Of a DNA stretch of 64,000 nt, positions 27,001-39,905 are shown in pieces (positions within the stretch are counted from its first letter, which is position 1; each line of letters starts with the position of its first letter). The DNA lies in NCBI RefSeq assembly GCF_000524195.1, contig NW_020170391.1, positions 990,938-1,054,937 on the forward strand, read 5' to 3'. The position numbers and the translations under genes are program-made. Under the pieces are notes generated by a model. It did no database searches, was not told where the DNA came from, and was given only the letters and a program-made list of their open reading frames with translations. The stretch comes from Echinococcus granulosus (lineage: Eukaryota; Platyhelminthes; Cestoda; Cyclophyllidea; Taeniidae).

Positions 27001-30000
27001 AATGAATGTGCAGTCAGCCTTTTATTTCTTTGGCTTTCGTGAGCATTACCTACGTCGGTAATTGCTCTTTTTCGGATTATAGAAACTCACTCACTTTAAC
27101 TCGCCAAACTTTTGGTACTTAAAAGTTCATTGGATGTGCTTAGACCACCTAATCTGTTAAAAGTATGCGTACAATTTAAGTACTACCGTACCACTATTTA
27201 GTGATTTATTCAATTACTTCCCAATTGGAAAATATTTGTCATTGTATAGTAATTGTTGATTAAAATTAAATAAACAAATTGCTAACATGATTTGATGTTA
27301 TAGTCGCAATTTGTGTTCCTGTATTAAGTGTTGCCGACTTGGTTTGCCTTGCCGTTCAGGCATTTTTCGTGTCGGTGCGACTTTTAGTGAGTCTTCACGT
27401 TACTGGTAGTTTTGGTTAGTGATTAAATTCATTTTAGGTTTAATAGTTTTGATTTAATAATCCTGGTTGCCTTCTGTTATCGTTGTAACGATGTTGCGAG
27501 GCGTGAGTTGAGGAAAAAAAAGTAATATTTTTGCCTCCAGCGTAGTGTAATGGATCACAAAGTCTTGTTTTGAGTTTTCTTTGCATCCACTGAAATAGGG
27601 TGCATTATCTGTACTCGTCTATGTAATTCTCATTTTGCCTACTTAATTAAAGTTTCCGCTTCGTGATCACGGTTTTAAGTTGACTGAAGAAACGAAGAAA
27701 AAGTTGCCATGGCTCACAGAGAGGCATTGCGAGGGAAAGTTATACATATAAGGTAGGATCCCTCAAACTAAGGCACACTGTGGGTCGAAGGTGCTAAATT
27801 CCGCAACCCATGCTCACATTACACAGGTGAGTCGCAATGGAATAATGACAAAAAGTAATGGGATTTATGACCGTAGACAGTACGCCAATTATGTCTGGTT
27901 CAACGGACTGAATGCGTTGTGCAGTGAATTAAAATTCAACATTATTTTTACAAATCAACTCATAATTGTACTCTGGGGTCCTAACCCCTGACTGGAGTAG
28001 CTTGCTGAGAGTAGCAGTAGTGGCAGTAGGGGACAAGTATAGATACGATGTTTTCGATAACGTGGTCTTGCTTGAACAGGACAGTCTAACTGCGGTGGTA
28101 CACGACATGCTGTTGGGGGCACTGTACGCGACCAGTGCTTGTGTCATGTTCGGTGTCACCGTCTACTTCGCGGTGAAGCGCGATGAGACCTTTGAGGCCG
28201 CTCAGCGTATCTCTGGACCCGTCTCCTTCATAGTCAAGTACTCGCGTTGCGGTGAACCCGTCAACCTCTACCTTCGCCTCGGTCTTGCACGTACGTTCTG
28301 CCCCTCGCACACTAAAGATGTGTATAAGCCTATGGACAGTTAGACGCGGCTTTTGAGAGTCTTGGTCCTAAGCGCTGCAATTGCCGTCTGCTGACTTTTA
28401 TGAGATCATCATCACTCTCGAAATTGCTGTTAATTTTAGCATCTATGCCATCACAGAGCATAGAGAAATAGTCACTTCACGATTCAGATCTGAAAGTGGT
28501 TTAAGGGCAGCCGTTGAGCTTTATCATGTAACTGAACTGGATGGATGCCCATGCGTATCAGAAAGGGATGAATTAGCCAATAAATAAGCTAATAAGAATA
28601 TGATAGGGAAAAAATGCGTGATCTGGATTTGATGCCCTCTTCCAGAATAGATGGACAAAAAACAAAGGGAAGAATGGATAAAATGTTTCTTTGGATTAGT
28701 TCATGACTGTGCAGAAAGATTGGTGGCTAGGGTCTTGGACTCTAAAGGCAGAGACCTTACTAGGATGTTACGAAGGGATGATCACAACGTCGAACGATCT
28801 CAACATCGTTTCCACTCTAAATGCTTGGTGTTTTGCCCAAAAACGGTCCTCTCGGGGTTTCTCATCGCCGCGTTCTAATAAGACATGCAGTCGTAATTCC
28901 ATATTCCAAGTTAAATTAAGAAATGCACAACTGGCTACAAACCAAGTTGACCGAGCAAAAATTTGCGGTAAATTTTTTGCTTCGACAATCCGACCCATTT
29001 ATTCTTCCTCTCTTTAGCGCTCTACCAGATGAAATAAACAACTGCTATCCATTCACTTATTCAAAATGTGCATGCTTTTTGTTCCTCTAATAAACTAGGC
29101 TCTACTTTCGAACTCTCTTCAAGGCATCCATTGGGTCAACTAGACCGTCTGACCCACTATTTTTTTTCTTGTTTTTGTGATATTTACTACTCTTGTATAC
29201 GCTTAATAGAGACCTGCGCTTTATAAGCGAAGAAGTTGGGTTGGATTTTAAAAATGCACTCGATTTCTACTTTTAGATGCCACATTTGTGTTAACTCAGG
29301 AAGCCTAAAGTGGGTGGGCTCGTCCTCTTGAAGATGAAGCTTTTAACAATGCGGATTTGGATATATTCAGGCTCTTGTCAGACCTGTAGCAGCATTTAAA
29401 AAAACCCATTGCTATTATGCATTTTCGTTGATTATTTGGAGGCCCAAAATTGCTATAAAATTAATGCAACTGCCACAAATTGCTGTTTTCATTAAACCCC
29501 TGCGTGTGACTTTGGCACTGAATTAGTCATATGACCCCGAGTCCCCTAGCAAGTCCAAATGCCACTTCATTTATCAAACGCTCTTGTGTACAATGCAGGC
29601 AGAGAAAATAATGCATCCTATTGGTATCTATAATATAGGATTAATGGAAAAAGGTTCTTATATGCACTGAAATCGAATGTAAATGTCAATTAAACGAAAA
29701 ATTGATCGATAGGCATTACTATTGCTGTTGTTATTGTTAACCTTTAGCAGGATAATTTACCGAACTGTTTTCACCCAATACCAATGTTCAAAATGTCACT
29801 CCAATCACCCCCCTCCCCTATCCTTGTTTTAGGAGATAGTAGCTTGCTACTTGAACTGCTGATATCATCATCGTAACAGTAGAGTCGACAGAAACGCATT
29901 TGATTGCCATCATTTTGTGGATCTCTAGATCACTATTTACAACAATCTGCACTTCAGTAAAAGTTCAACTATCAGATGTCCTTGGTAGAAGTCGGAATTA

Positions 30001-33000
30001 GATTATGGCTCTTAAAATAGAGCTCCCCCTTCTAGTCCCGAGATTCTAGTCTTGTGCAAATTTTCGACCTTCAAATCCCCTTCATTTGTAACATCCTTCA
30101 TGGAGAAAGGACTCATTCTAAAGTGGCGTATACCGTTGCACTTTGTATTAGTAAATTTTTCGTCTGCTGTTTTTAGTAGTAGCCGATTGGAGCTCTACTG
30201 TAGGAAAAACTGACTGAATAGGAAGCTAATTCTGTATGAATTAAGCAGTTGTTTGCAGTTATGATGGACCCTTATCTAGCGTTTCAATTTGCGTAAAATA
30301 AATGAATCATTTAGCCGTCGGAAATTCGATCTTTCTCAAGATTAACTGGCATTCATTGAGTTTGTTAGATAAGGTAAAGTACCTTCTTTTGCTTAAATGT
30401 ACATGCAGTTGTGAGAACTGCAAGGAAATGTTTTTTCCTTCCACCTTGCTGTATTCACGCGGGAAAGTTGACGGCTAGCGAACAACCATGATATCTTGAA
30501 AGCTCGGTAATTATGCAGAAACGACCTTTTACCTAGGATTATACATAATTGGTACCGTTGTAGGTTTTATCCTTTTTTGAGAGACATTAGTTACCTAAGG
30601 TAAATCAGTTTGGCCTCCGCCCATGAACAGGCCTAACTGATGCACAAAACAAGATGCTGAAAACTGTAATCACAACCTCCCAACTGTATTCCATGATTTC
30701 TGGTTAGAGCTATGAATTTGGGCTTGGTGAAAGTAATTTTTCACGCAAACTCCATGGCATTGTCAATTTTCAAGACTCCTTTGCAGTGTTGGTGTTAACA
30801 AGGGCCGTTTTCATCTGTCTCTTACCGTAAGTTATAGTCCTCCGGTGTCGATCCATATGAACGCTGCATTGATTCTGGGGTTGATACTAATATTTTGGAG
30901 TCTAGGTGTTTGGTTCTGATCCAAACTGTAACCTATGCTGGAGGCATGAGCATTCACAAGTGGTAGTTTTGGTCCACAGGACCCAAGGTTATTATCTGCT
31001 CGATGACTCCTGATCTGTGAAAAGAATGTAAGCATATCTACCAGATTGAAACCTCTTTGGGTTTGTGCAGATGGATTATTTGAAAGTAAATCTGGGAACG
31101 CCAGTGCAGTTTTCCTTGTTTTGCCTGTTGACTTCTTTCTTGGAGAGTTATTTTTTGTTTTCGATTGTGCACAGCCACCTGAGACTGTTACAGACTTATG
31201 GACTAAATCTTCACCAAAATTCACTTAATGATTGGCCGAAGGTTAACATGATTAACTAGCATTGGCCACGTAAGCTAGAATTTTACTGCGAATAAAAATT
31301 GCTTTTCAGCCTTGTTGAGAGATAACTAAGAGCTGATTTATTACTACTTTGCCGTTCTTCGACGCCTACCCTGGCTTAAGTGAAGTTACCAAGAAATATT
31401 GCGAATTTTATTGTCCGACAAGAAATCCCATGAGAATTAGGGATTAATTTAATCATAACAACTTGATGGTACCTCTACTTTCACCCTCTGCAAAGTCATT
31501 TTATTCCATGTTCTTGGTCGTGTACTTTTTTCCAAAACTCTATTGTTCATCCAATGGCATTCAAAATGCAAAAATTAGTTGTTTTTCTGGAGATATAATA
31601 AAATTGCCCATTTAGGACCTACCTGAGAGCAGTACTTTGCTACTTGTTAGTATTGCTTTTATTTGCACTTCTTTCAACAATAAATGTCTACCTCAAAAAC
31701 CTGGCCTTAATTCTCCAAATAACTTCATCTAAAAAAATTTTTTATCCAGTACAACCGGCATATTAGTGAATTCGAGGGCTTATGTGCTTGTAAAGTGATT
31801 CACTTTTTCGATTGAGGGGAGTTTAAAGAAGTACCAAAACTGTCCATAGCATCTCTCACTCACCTGCCCATCTTCTGCAGTCTTCGCGGCAATGAGCATT
31901 GGACAAAGCGCGATTCGGCTGCACGAGATGCAAATGGAGCCGCCCATGCATTGGCCCGAGGTTTTCAAATCTACCTTTGAAATTAGTTTCTTCACCGCTC
32001 AAACCCTGTTTATCCTTATCTATCACCGGGTAAGTCTATCTCTTCATTTTCCGCCGGTATTGCAAGGTGAATTGGTAAATCAATACAGTGGTTGAGGGCT
32101 CTCAAATTGATGACATTGTTACTTTGGTATGCCTCTCATTTTGCGACTACACTTCCATAACACAAGTCTCTCGTCAACGTCGAACAATTGAAATCTCGAT
32201 CTTCACGTGGTGCTGAATTGAATCGCCTGACAAAACGCAGGAGTAGACGTCAATCCATGTCGCTTTAATCCATGCTTGTATAGGTGCACGTTTGCAACTG
32301 TGTGGACGGAAATGGTTGTGAGCTTTGTTTCAAGTCATGCCAAGGTTCAATTCCTTCATGCATTTAAGTCTTTTTGAAAATCACTTCTTGCATTTAAAGC
32401 TTCACAATATGTACTTATGCATTCTGAAGGTCTCATCTGACTCGGACTTCAATTCCAAGTCGATTTGGATCTTTCCACTACAAATGGAACTAAGTATAGT
32501 AATCACATTCCTTTAATCTCTTCAGTTTTCCTTCCATTATCGCAATCTCAAGAGCCAGCAGCCTGTTTTTTGCCTCAAATTCCCCTTTTCGCAAGGGTTT
32601 AATGGTACAGCTGGGGAGGAAAATGTATTACGTCTGGCTTTATCCACTTATTATTTTACAAACGTGTACTCATCTTTTCTCACTCGTATTCACATAGCAA
32701 GCACGTCTACCTTGAATTTGAAAGTTTTCCAAAATAATCCTCTACCGCATAAGAGGAGTTTGATTCAAGGTTTTAGTCTTGGATTATTTGCTAATTAAAC
32801 GGTGGCCCTCATTCAACTCACCATATGTTGAATCAATTTCCCCGGTAGGTTCAACTTCCGAGACTAATTTTGATTAAGACGATTTCTACTGGTAATCTAA
32901 AGCCAATGGTCAATTCAAGTTTTGTTTTAAACTGTCCAGTTTGAGTGTTCTTCCTGTTGGATGTTTACATAGTAGAATATTAACCCGGATAAATGGTTCC

Positions 33001-36000
33001 GAGCCAATAAATAGAATGAAGCCTGCCGTCAATAAATTGGTTCCTTAGTAAGTGTTAGACACTACAGGTTCAAGAACGGGGTAATATTCTGTAATTATTC
33101 CTGTTGATAATAACACTTTGACTAACAAATATCACTGTCACATTCTGTCTGCTGTTTACATTATCAAAAAGCCGCTATGAGAAGTCCACGAGATTTTACA
33201 ACTTTTCGCTCAGACCTGGATTAAGATATTTCCTACCGTGCTAGAGGATAACAGGTGAATCCGTCCATCTGTGCCGCTCCAAGACGAGTCGCGTACACAC
33301 TCGCAATGAGTTTATTGCCGGTCAACTCATGATGGCACTAATGTCGGTTTCTCCACAGTCTCCCGCTGTTGTGTGACTAATATACAATAAGGACAATAGT
33401 TTGGAGTGCATAATACTTCAAAATAGCGAACATTGCCTGTAATAGTTAACTCTCGTCTATATCTATCGGCTGTAGCATTACAGAGAATTCGATGGCTTAT
33501 TTTAATCAAATAAAGTGATCTCTTGTCCCAGATTCCTCAAAATGAGTTTTGTGCTTAGATTAGCTTAAAATTTACACATACTCTAGGTGCTCTGATCTCT
33601 CGATTTGCATTCCATTTAATTGGTGCATTAAGTCTAACCTCTTTTTCTGCTTGATTTAGCCATGTAACTTCAGTTGTAACCAATCGGTAGGTAGGTTTAG
33701 TTGATGATAAAGTTCTACACTTGAGAATGAACAATCATTTGAGGTTAATTAAGTGCATCACAGCGAATACTTTAGATACCTAAGTGTCTTTCCGCTTGAT
33801 AGTGATATCAAAAAAAAAAACGATTTTCTATGCCTAAACTTGAACTCGGAACTTGATTAAAATTGAAGTTAACTGAGTGTCAGCTAATAAAGAAGAATGA
33901 TCACCTTCTACATCCAGTTGGTTGGTCTACTGCACTTTGAATCATGTGCGAATTCGGAATTCATGATTTTGGAAAAAAAGCGAACTAGTCAGTGTTTTTT
34001 CCACAAATTAGTGTGTCTTGTGCCCTCTACTCTAGTGCTGGACAGTGCAGGCCGGCAGTGTTTCTTTTCAATTTTGCAGTATTGAAGAAGCTGACTCACA
34101 GAGCAGAACTTAAAAGATTACTAACGAATGTGTTTGATTACGTAAGTGGGTATTCAGTGGTCCTGGTTCCTCCCCAAAACTTGAGAGTAAAATAACAATA
34201 AATGCAACTATGATAGAACCATTGCTTTACTGGCATTGAGTAAAACACCTGGGGACTACGACCATAACTTGATGTATGCGCAGTTAGAAGACTGAATCCA
34301 CTCCAGCGTTTGTTTAAGGAAATTGACAGTGTTGCCGATTGAGCCTTCTCCAAAACTGGAGCTTGTAGAAAGAGCCCTATCCACAAAGGAAATCAAGAGT
34401 AAAGTGTGGTATCCATCTGTATAAAGAGAATTACTTACCTAATAAACATGGCGACCACGTAATAAGGAGTCAAAACTCCAGAGAAAATACAGTTTTAAGA
34501 AAAAGAAGTAAGTCAAAATTCGCATTATCAACAAGGTTTGCACTCATATACTAATTACCGTCGATCTGCCTTGCTTCTCTTCCGTTTGTCAGGATCAGTT
34601 TCCACTTTTTCATTCAGTCTTATGGCGTTATCTTGATGAAGTTTATCCGCATTGGCGAGTCTAACTTTTATTCGCTTATAGTTCATTCAAGGAACTTCAC
34701 GCCCCTCGAAATTGGGAATCTTAGCTTTCAGATGTTTATTTCTTTGATAGTTTAAATGTTTGAAGAGATTACAGTTTATCCTTTTTAAATAACAACCTCC
34801 AATTTGCTACTGGTTGTGAAGGTTGGCTTAAAAACTCGAGTTCGCTTGTCAGCCGCGAGTAAAATAAAGGGATCATTTTGCTAAGCCGCAACTAAAGGTC
34901 AAATTTTACACTACAAGCCCACACATCATGTTTTTAGCTAAAATATAAATTTGAATTTAATTGATTAGAAATTAATACGGGTGTTGAAATCTAATGTTGG
35001 TCCCCTTTAGAAGAAGTACCACCGCTATTTCACTTATTTTGCAGACAAGGGTGGCTATACGTGTTTTGATATGAAGCATTGAACAAGCCACGTCTCCTGT
35101 TTAACAGATTGTGATCCTGCACAATAATGAGATATTCGGGGCTTGTTTCATCCATGTGCTGAGCACGAACCTCTGCATGTGGGCTGACGTTATGGTGGAC
35201 AAGGTGAAAACAACGCTGCACCTCGATCACAGGGAGGGCAACTCGTCGGGCTCTTCGGTCTCATTTTACCTCCTGCCCGCGGTCTCCGAGTACTGTCTCC
35301 TCTCCGCTGCACTCATCTACGAGATCACCGTGCGCATCGGACAGCCCAGCTACATCGAACTGGAAGAGGACGAAGACGAAGATGACGAGGAGGAGACGGA
35401 CTGCGTGCATAATCGAGGACAAGGCTGTTTGAGAAAGGAAAGGGAGGAGGGACAGGAGACAAGTGAGGTGAGCAGTAAGTCAGGGAGCATCTCCGATCTC
35501 GAGGTATCTTCTCCGGGAATCAAAGATCAAAGGCGTAACCTCGGTCACTTGTGTCCACGTGTAATCACCAGAAGTGTCAAAAAGGTAAGTCTTTTATCAC
35601 GACACTAGAAGGGTTCAGCTGATGCGGTTACCTCTTGTAATTCATACCTATTTCACCATTGGCCAAATGAGTCACAATTGTGGGATTTAGAGCGCTCCGG
35701 TTGTACCTTCCAAGACTTAAATTCCAAATGAGTGGGATTTGAGGCATGTTATTAGGCCCATCTCGTTTGAAAGCTGTAAATAAATTGTAATTTGTAATAA
35801 ATTGTTTGAAATATACCCATCCCCTTACTTTGTGAACGACATCTGTCCCCAACGCGGCATTATTTCTGCATGTGTTTTCTTTTTACTAGTTTGAAATCGC
35901 AAATTTTGCAACATAGTGGAAACCTATGACGAAAATTACACTTAGCTAGTTATGAGTATTTCTAATGGAGGTTGGTTGATTGAACTAAAATTAGGATTAA

Positions 36001-39000
36001 CTTGACCAAAAAGGTGTGTGAGTTTTAAAATGGTTCTTTTTAGAATTGTAGCCTGTCCCAGTAAAAGACTAAACTGATTTGCTGAAGCTCAAAATTGGAT
36101 TCCTCATTTCATACTGTTCCTCGATATTTACCTTCTCTACCATTGTTTTTATTAATGTTTATTCATTCTTTGGAACATGCTCTAGAATTGATTTGGTGAA
36201 ACTCATTTGGATTTAGCGGCAGTTTTTATCAATGATACCAACCAACTTAAAGTCAAACTACGATGCATTATTTTCGAATAAACTAATAGTGAATCATATA
36301 GAGTTTTCGATGACTCTTTTATGCTCAAAGTATATAGTGACAAATTAAAAGCAAATAAACTATCAATCCTAGACGAAACATCTCAAGAAGGACTGAGGGA
36401 TGTTATTTTCTCTAAGTACTGTAACGATGGATTACAGATTATTCTTACCTATGTGATTGTTAAACTCGATACCTTAACCAGTTTTGTTTCTGGAGGTGGG
36501 AGAGAGGTCAATCTATCTGCCTGAACTCTGTTGATAGGATCTATCTATAAATTCTAGAATTTCATCTATCTGAAATCAAGTATATAAATGAATGAAAAGC
36601 TTTTCTATCACAAAATTAAAAAGTCCGTAACGAATTTCTAATCATCAACCTATTTGTAAGAAGTTGAAGTGAGAGGGGATCGCACTCTAATTGTTTCATT
36701 TGCATTATCTTGTCCGTAAAGGTGAAGGTACTAATGGTGCACTGCGGCATGAACATCAAGTCGGGCTATTGGGCACCGCTACTTATCGTGCTGACCATCA
36801 GCGCACTGACGGTGGCCACTGGTGTGACACCGAAGACCTCGCAAATCACACCCTGGAAGTGCGCTGTCCTCTTTGCAGAGGAAATGTTTCTTAATTGCAT
36901 TGGCATTTTCGTCACCCTCGCCTCCTTCTTCAAGATTCGCCATCTCAAGTTTACCATCGCCTCACGCCAAAGTGTTATTGACGAGTTCGTCCTCTACATC
37001 GCCTTCTTCTTCTCCGCCAACTACCTCGTCGCCACTGTCGCTCTCACCAGCTACTTTAACCGCGTTACCACAGATGTGCGTCGCTTTTTCCCTCCCTACT
37101 TACCCCCCTTTCAGCAGTTCGTCTCTTTCATCTGCAGTTATCCCTTTCTATAGCCCCCGTGAAGTACAGTGCTTGACCTCTTCCGCAAACCAATGGTTCC
37201 ATTTTGGGATATACGCTTTTACACATCTAGTGGCGAATCCCATTGTATTGCGCTTTGGTGTCGATAATTAGGAGTGTAAAAAGTATGGTTACAACCCCAT
37301 TTTTTGATGTAATCTGGTATACAGCACCCGCACCATGCACTGTCTGAGTATAGCAAGGCAGATATGTAGTTAGTGTCGTCCTCACTGTTTTCAATTTGTG
37401 CACTTTGGTACTGACCATTGTAAGGCCTGTGGAATTTGATGGCCGAATACTTTTCTGTTACACTATATAACATAAGGCCATAAAACGGAAAAGGGACAGT
37501 CACGGCTATTTGAGCTTGATGTCCCATGACCTCCTGTTGTTGCACTTCCGCGTTAATCATTAGTGGTCTCAGTTTGATGAGATGGAATCTCCCACAAGAT
37601 GACGCCTGAGATGAAATTACAAATCTATGTGACAGGGATATGGTCGCTGATTCCAAGGGTAACAATGGACTCTCTGGCCTCCCTCATGTAAAATCCCAAG
37701 CTAAAGCAAATTCAAAAACAGAACTAGACACTATAGCAAGAGCTCCTAAACTTTTTCTCTCGTATTTACTATTGTGATACCATTCAGCATTGGATTGGAG
37801 ATGTTCTCAACTCCTTGTGACGTGAAGAAGCACAGCTTTGGTTCATTTAATTTTGATTTGATTACATTGCAGAATGTTTTCAGAGAATATTGCCATTAGT
37901 GGTTTCAATTTCCAAATGACTATTCTCTTTTGAGTGATGCGTGTATGTGTACATGTGAATGACTCAACAATAATATCCTCTTTTTTTTATCGGTGTAGGT
38001 AGTGCACAAGGACTTGCTGATGGGCAGGCTGGCGTTGAACATGTTGGAATTGGTGGAGGTGATTCTGCAGACCTACCTCATCCAGGACTGTTTCCGTCGA
38101 TGCAGCGAGGAGGACTTCCAGCAACGCATCAAGCCAAGCCGACAAATGATTGCAGTGCTGCTGGGCATCAACCTCGCGGGATGGGTGGTAAAGTCATTCC
38201 AGCTAAAGGAGGCAGATGTCCTCTACAATATCACCGTACGCAACGAGATTGCTTACGGCTGGGTCCTCATTGCTATTACCATGCCCGTCTTCCTCTTCTA
38301 CCGCTACCACTGCACCGTCTGCCTCTCTCAGTCCTTTACTATGCTCTATGAGGATGAGGTTCGTCTCCCACCTCTACTTTTAACAATATTCCTTCGATCC
38401 CCCCTTTTTTCAGTCCGGACCTCATTCATTTAGGTAACTATTAAAACTCATTTTCCTTTTTGTTCTTGCCGCTGCTCTAGACGCGTCGGTTTGAGGCCTT
38501 GTGGCGCCAGAACCCCATCTACCTCTCGAATCTCCTAAGTCATACAAACCTGGCGGTGTGCGAGGATGGAGATCACTTCCATGCTCGCGAGAACCTCGCC
38601 TCGGTGCGCATGTCTAACCGTCAGCTGAGCGAAGTGCTCCATCGTAAGTTCTCTACGCAGTCTTTCCAGCAGATAGAGTACATGATGCCACGCCGCGCCA
38701 GCTTCTTCCACTCTGGCGTCATCTCCACCTCTACAACGAGCATGCACGATGCCGAGCTGTTCCCTGCGCAGCTCCACGTCGCACCACCAGTGCACAAACT
38801 CTCCTCTATCCACTGCACCCAGAAGAAGCTCTCCGTGCCTAACCTCAAGCGCGTTAGTGTGTCCGGTCCCAAACCGTCCATTAAAGCAGCAGCAGCTAGC
38901 GCTATTTCTTCGCGTTGTCGTCTCGCCGAGTCAGAGAGCTACGAGGGACCCAACTACTTCCTCTCGCGTATCAGCCCCGCTAGCATCGCGACTCCTGCCG

Positions 39001-39905
39001 TCTGCAACGAACACGCCACTCAAACTACATCCGTCTTTCTGCCCAACGACCATCACCACCCAACCTCCGTCTACCACCAACAGCTACAGTCGTCAAGACC
39101 ATCCACTCTTCGGCCGCCTAGTAGCAACCGGCGTCAGATTAATAACGGAATTCCTCCGCCAGAGGCTGATGGGATGCAACGGCGCCAAACGCTGGTTAAT
39201 CTGGAGACCGCAAAGTACCGCTACTTGGCTGCCAAAATGGCTCACAAACGCGTCCTTGAGCGCTCTGTCGACGGGAATGGAGAGAGTTGGAAGAAGCGCG
39301 CAAAGTCCAAAAGGAAACGTAACAAAGATGAGAAGTCGCCGGTGCCGAAAAGACAGATAAGCAACCCCACCTCTTCTTCTGGCGAAAATGTGCCTTCTAG
39401 CCCACCTCCTCTGACCACACAGGATATTGCGAAGCCACCCACACCGCCACCGACGCAGCCTACGGACCCACCACTAGGCCAACCGCAGCAGGCTCAACCA
39501 CCCATGAGGGGGTTCGAACCGTCGAAGGTAGTACCTCTATTGATTGCGCGGAATATGGTCAATACGTCGGACGGGGGACCGCTGTCGGCTGTGCCTGAGG
39601 AGGGTGGTCACGACCTCAGCTTCACGCCTTCACCGCCGCTCATCTTCTCGTCCTCCTCCTCTACCACGGGCAGGGATACAGTGGTAGAGGCTAAAGCCGA
39701 AGATGCATTCCAACCAGAGGAGCAGAGTGGAGACGGGGACCGTGTCATCAACGAGACGGACAGTCCGGAGACGACAGTGTCCCCAGCCTCGGGTGCTACG
39801 GATGACACAGAGCTAGAGTACACGTCCTCCATTTCAGCCACCTCTTCCGCCACCGGTGCGACGATCTTTGACGGTGGGAAGAGGGGAGCAACTGGCGAAA
39901 AGTGA
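24066..39905 (+). CDS. Otopetrin-family proton channel (5' exon missing)
   Basis: Otopetrins are proton-selective channels with twelve membrane helices. Exons read here: 24066-24156, 28038-28290, 31881-32029, 35108-35584, 36722-37075, 37999-38358, 38481-39905. All junction phases agree and give 1,035 residues plus an unseen N-terminus. TM1 is in exon 1, TM2 in exon 2, TM3 spans exons 2-3 (YLRLGLALFAAM), TM4 is in exon 3, TM5-6 in exon 4 (STNLCMW; SEYCLLSAALIYE), TM7-9 in exon 5, and TM10-12 in exon 6 (ELVEVILQT; KPSRQMIAVLLGINLAGWVV; MPVFLFYRYHC). The glutamates of SEY and VEVILQ match conserved family positions. An acidic run follows TM6, and the last exon adds a Ser/Pro-rich tail of about 470 residues absent from vertebrate OTOP1. 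The start of exon 2 is uncertain: its acceptor lacks a pyrimidine tract. The donor of exon 6 (GTTCGT) is weak. Confidence 0.9.
24157..28037 (+). other. Otopetrin intron 1
   Basis: Starts with a good donor (GTATGC). T-rich, with no recognised element. The loop between TM1 and TM2 is the least certain join of the gene, so a small extra exon could hide here. Confidence 0.6.
28291..31880 (+). other. Otopetrin intron 2
   Basis: Donor GTACGT and acceptor TTCTGCAG; the one carried base plus the next two give a leucine in TM3. Short plus-strand frames at 28,381-29,017 and a 130-codon minus-strand frame at 30,832-31,224 show no family similarity I can name. Confidence 0.7.
32030..35107 (+). other. 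Otopetrin intron 3
   Basis: Donor GTAAGT, acceptor TTTAACAG, phase 0. Nothing else is recognised within it. Confidence 0.75.
35585..36721 (+). other. Otopetrin intron 4
   Basis: Donor GTAAGT after the acidic and serine-rich loop, acceptor CGTAAAG, phase 0. No other element seen. Confidence 0.7.
37076..37998 (+). other. Otopetrin intron 5, with an antisense open frame
   Basis: Donor GTGCGT, acceptor GGTGTAG, phase 0. The minus strand is open for 148 codons at 37,219-37,665. That frame begins with TTG; the first ATG gives MINAEVQQQE and it later holds a cysteine cluster (WCGCC). I recognise no family and do not call it a gene. Confidence 0.6.

Noticed and set aside
28381..29017. Three overlapping plus-strand frames downstream of otopetrin exon 2
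   Set aside because: Short, hydrophilic and without family similarity; they lie in an intron and do not splice in phase.
30832..31224. 130-codon minus-strand frame in otopetrin intron 2
   Set aside because: No domain, opposite strand also open in two frames, and no splice context.
38749..39360. 203-codon second frame within the last otopetrin exon
   Set aside because: Shadow of the Ser/Pro-rich tail, which is open in the frame that continues TM12.
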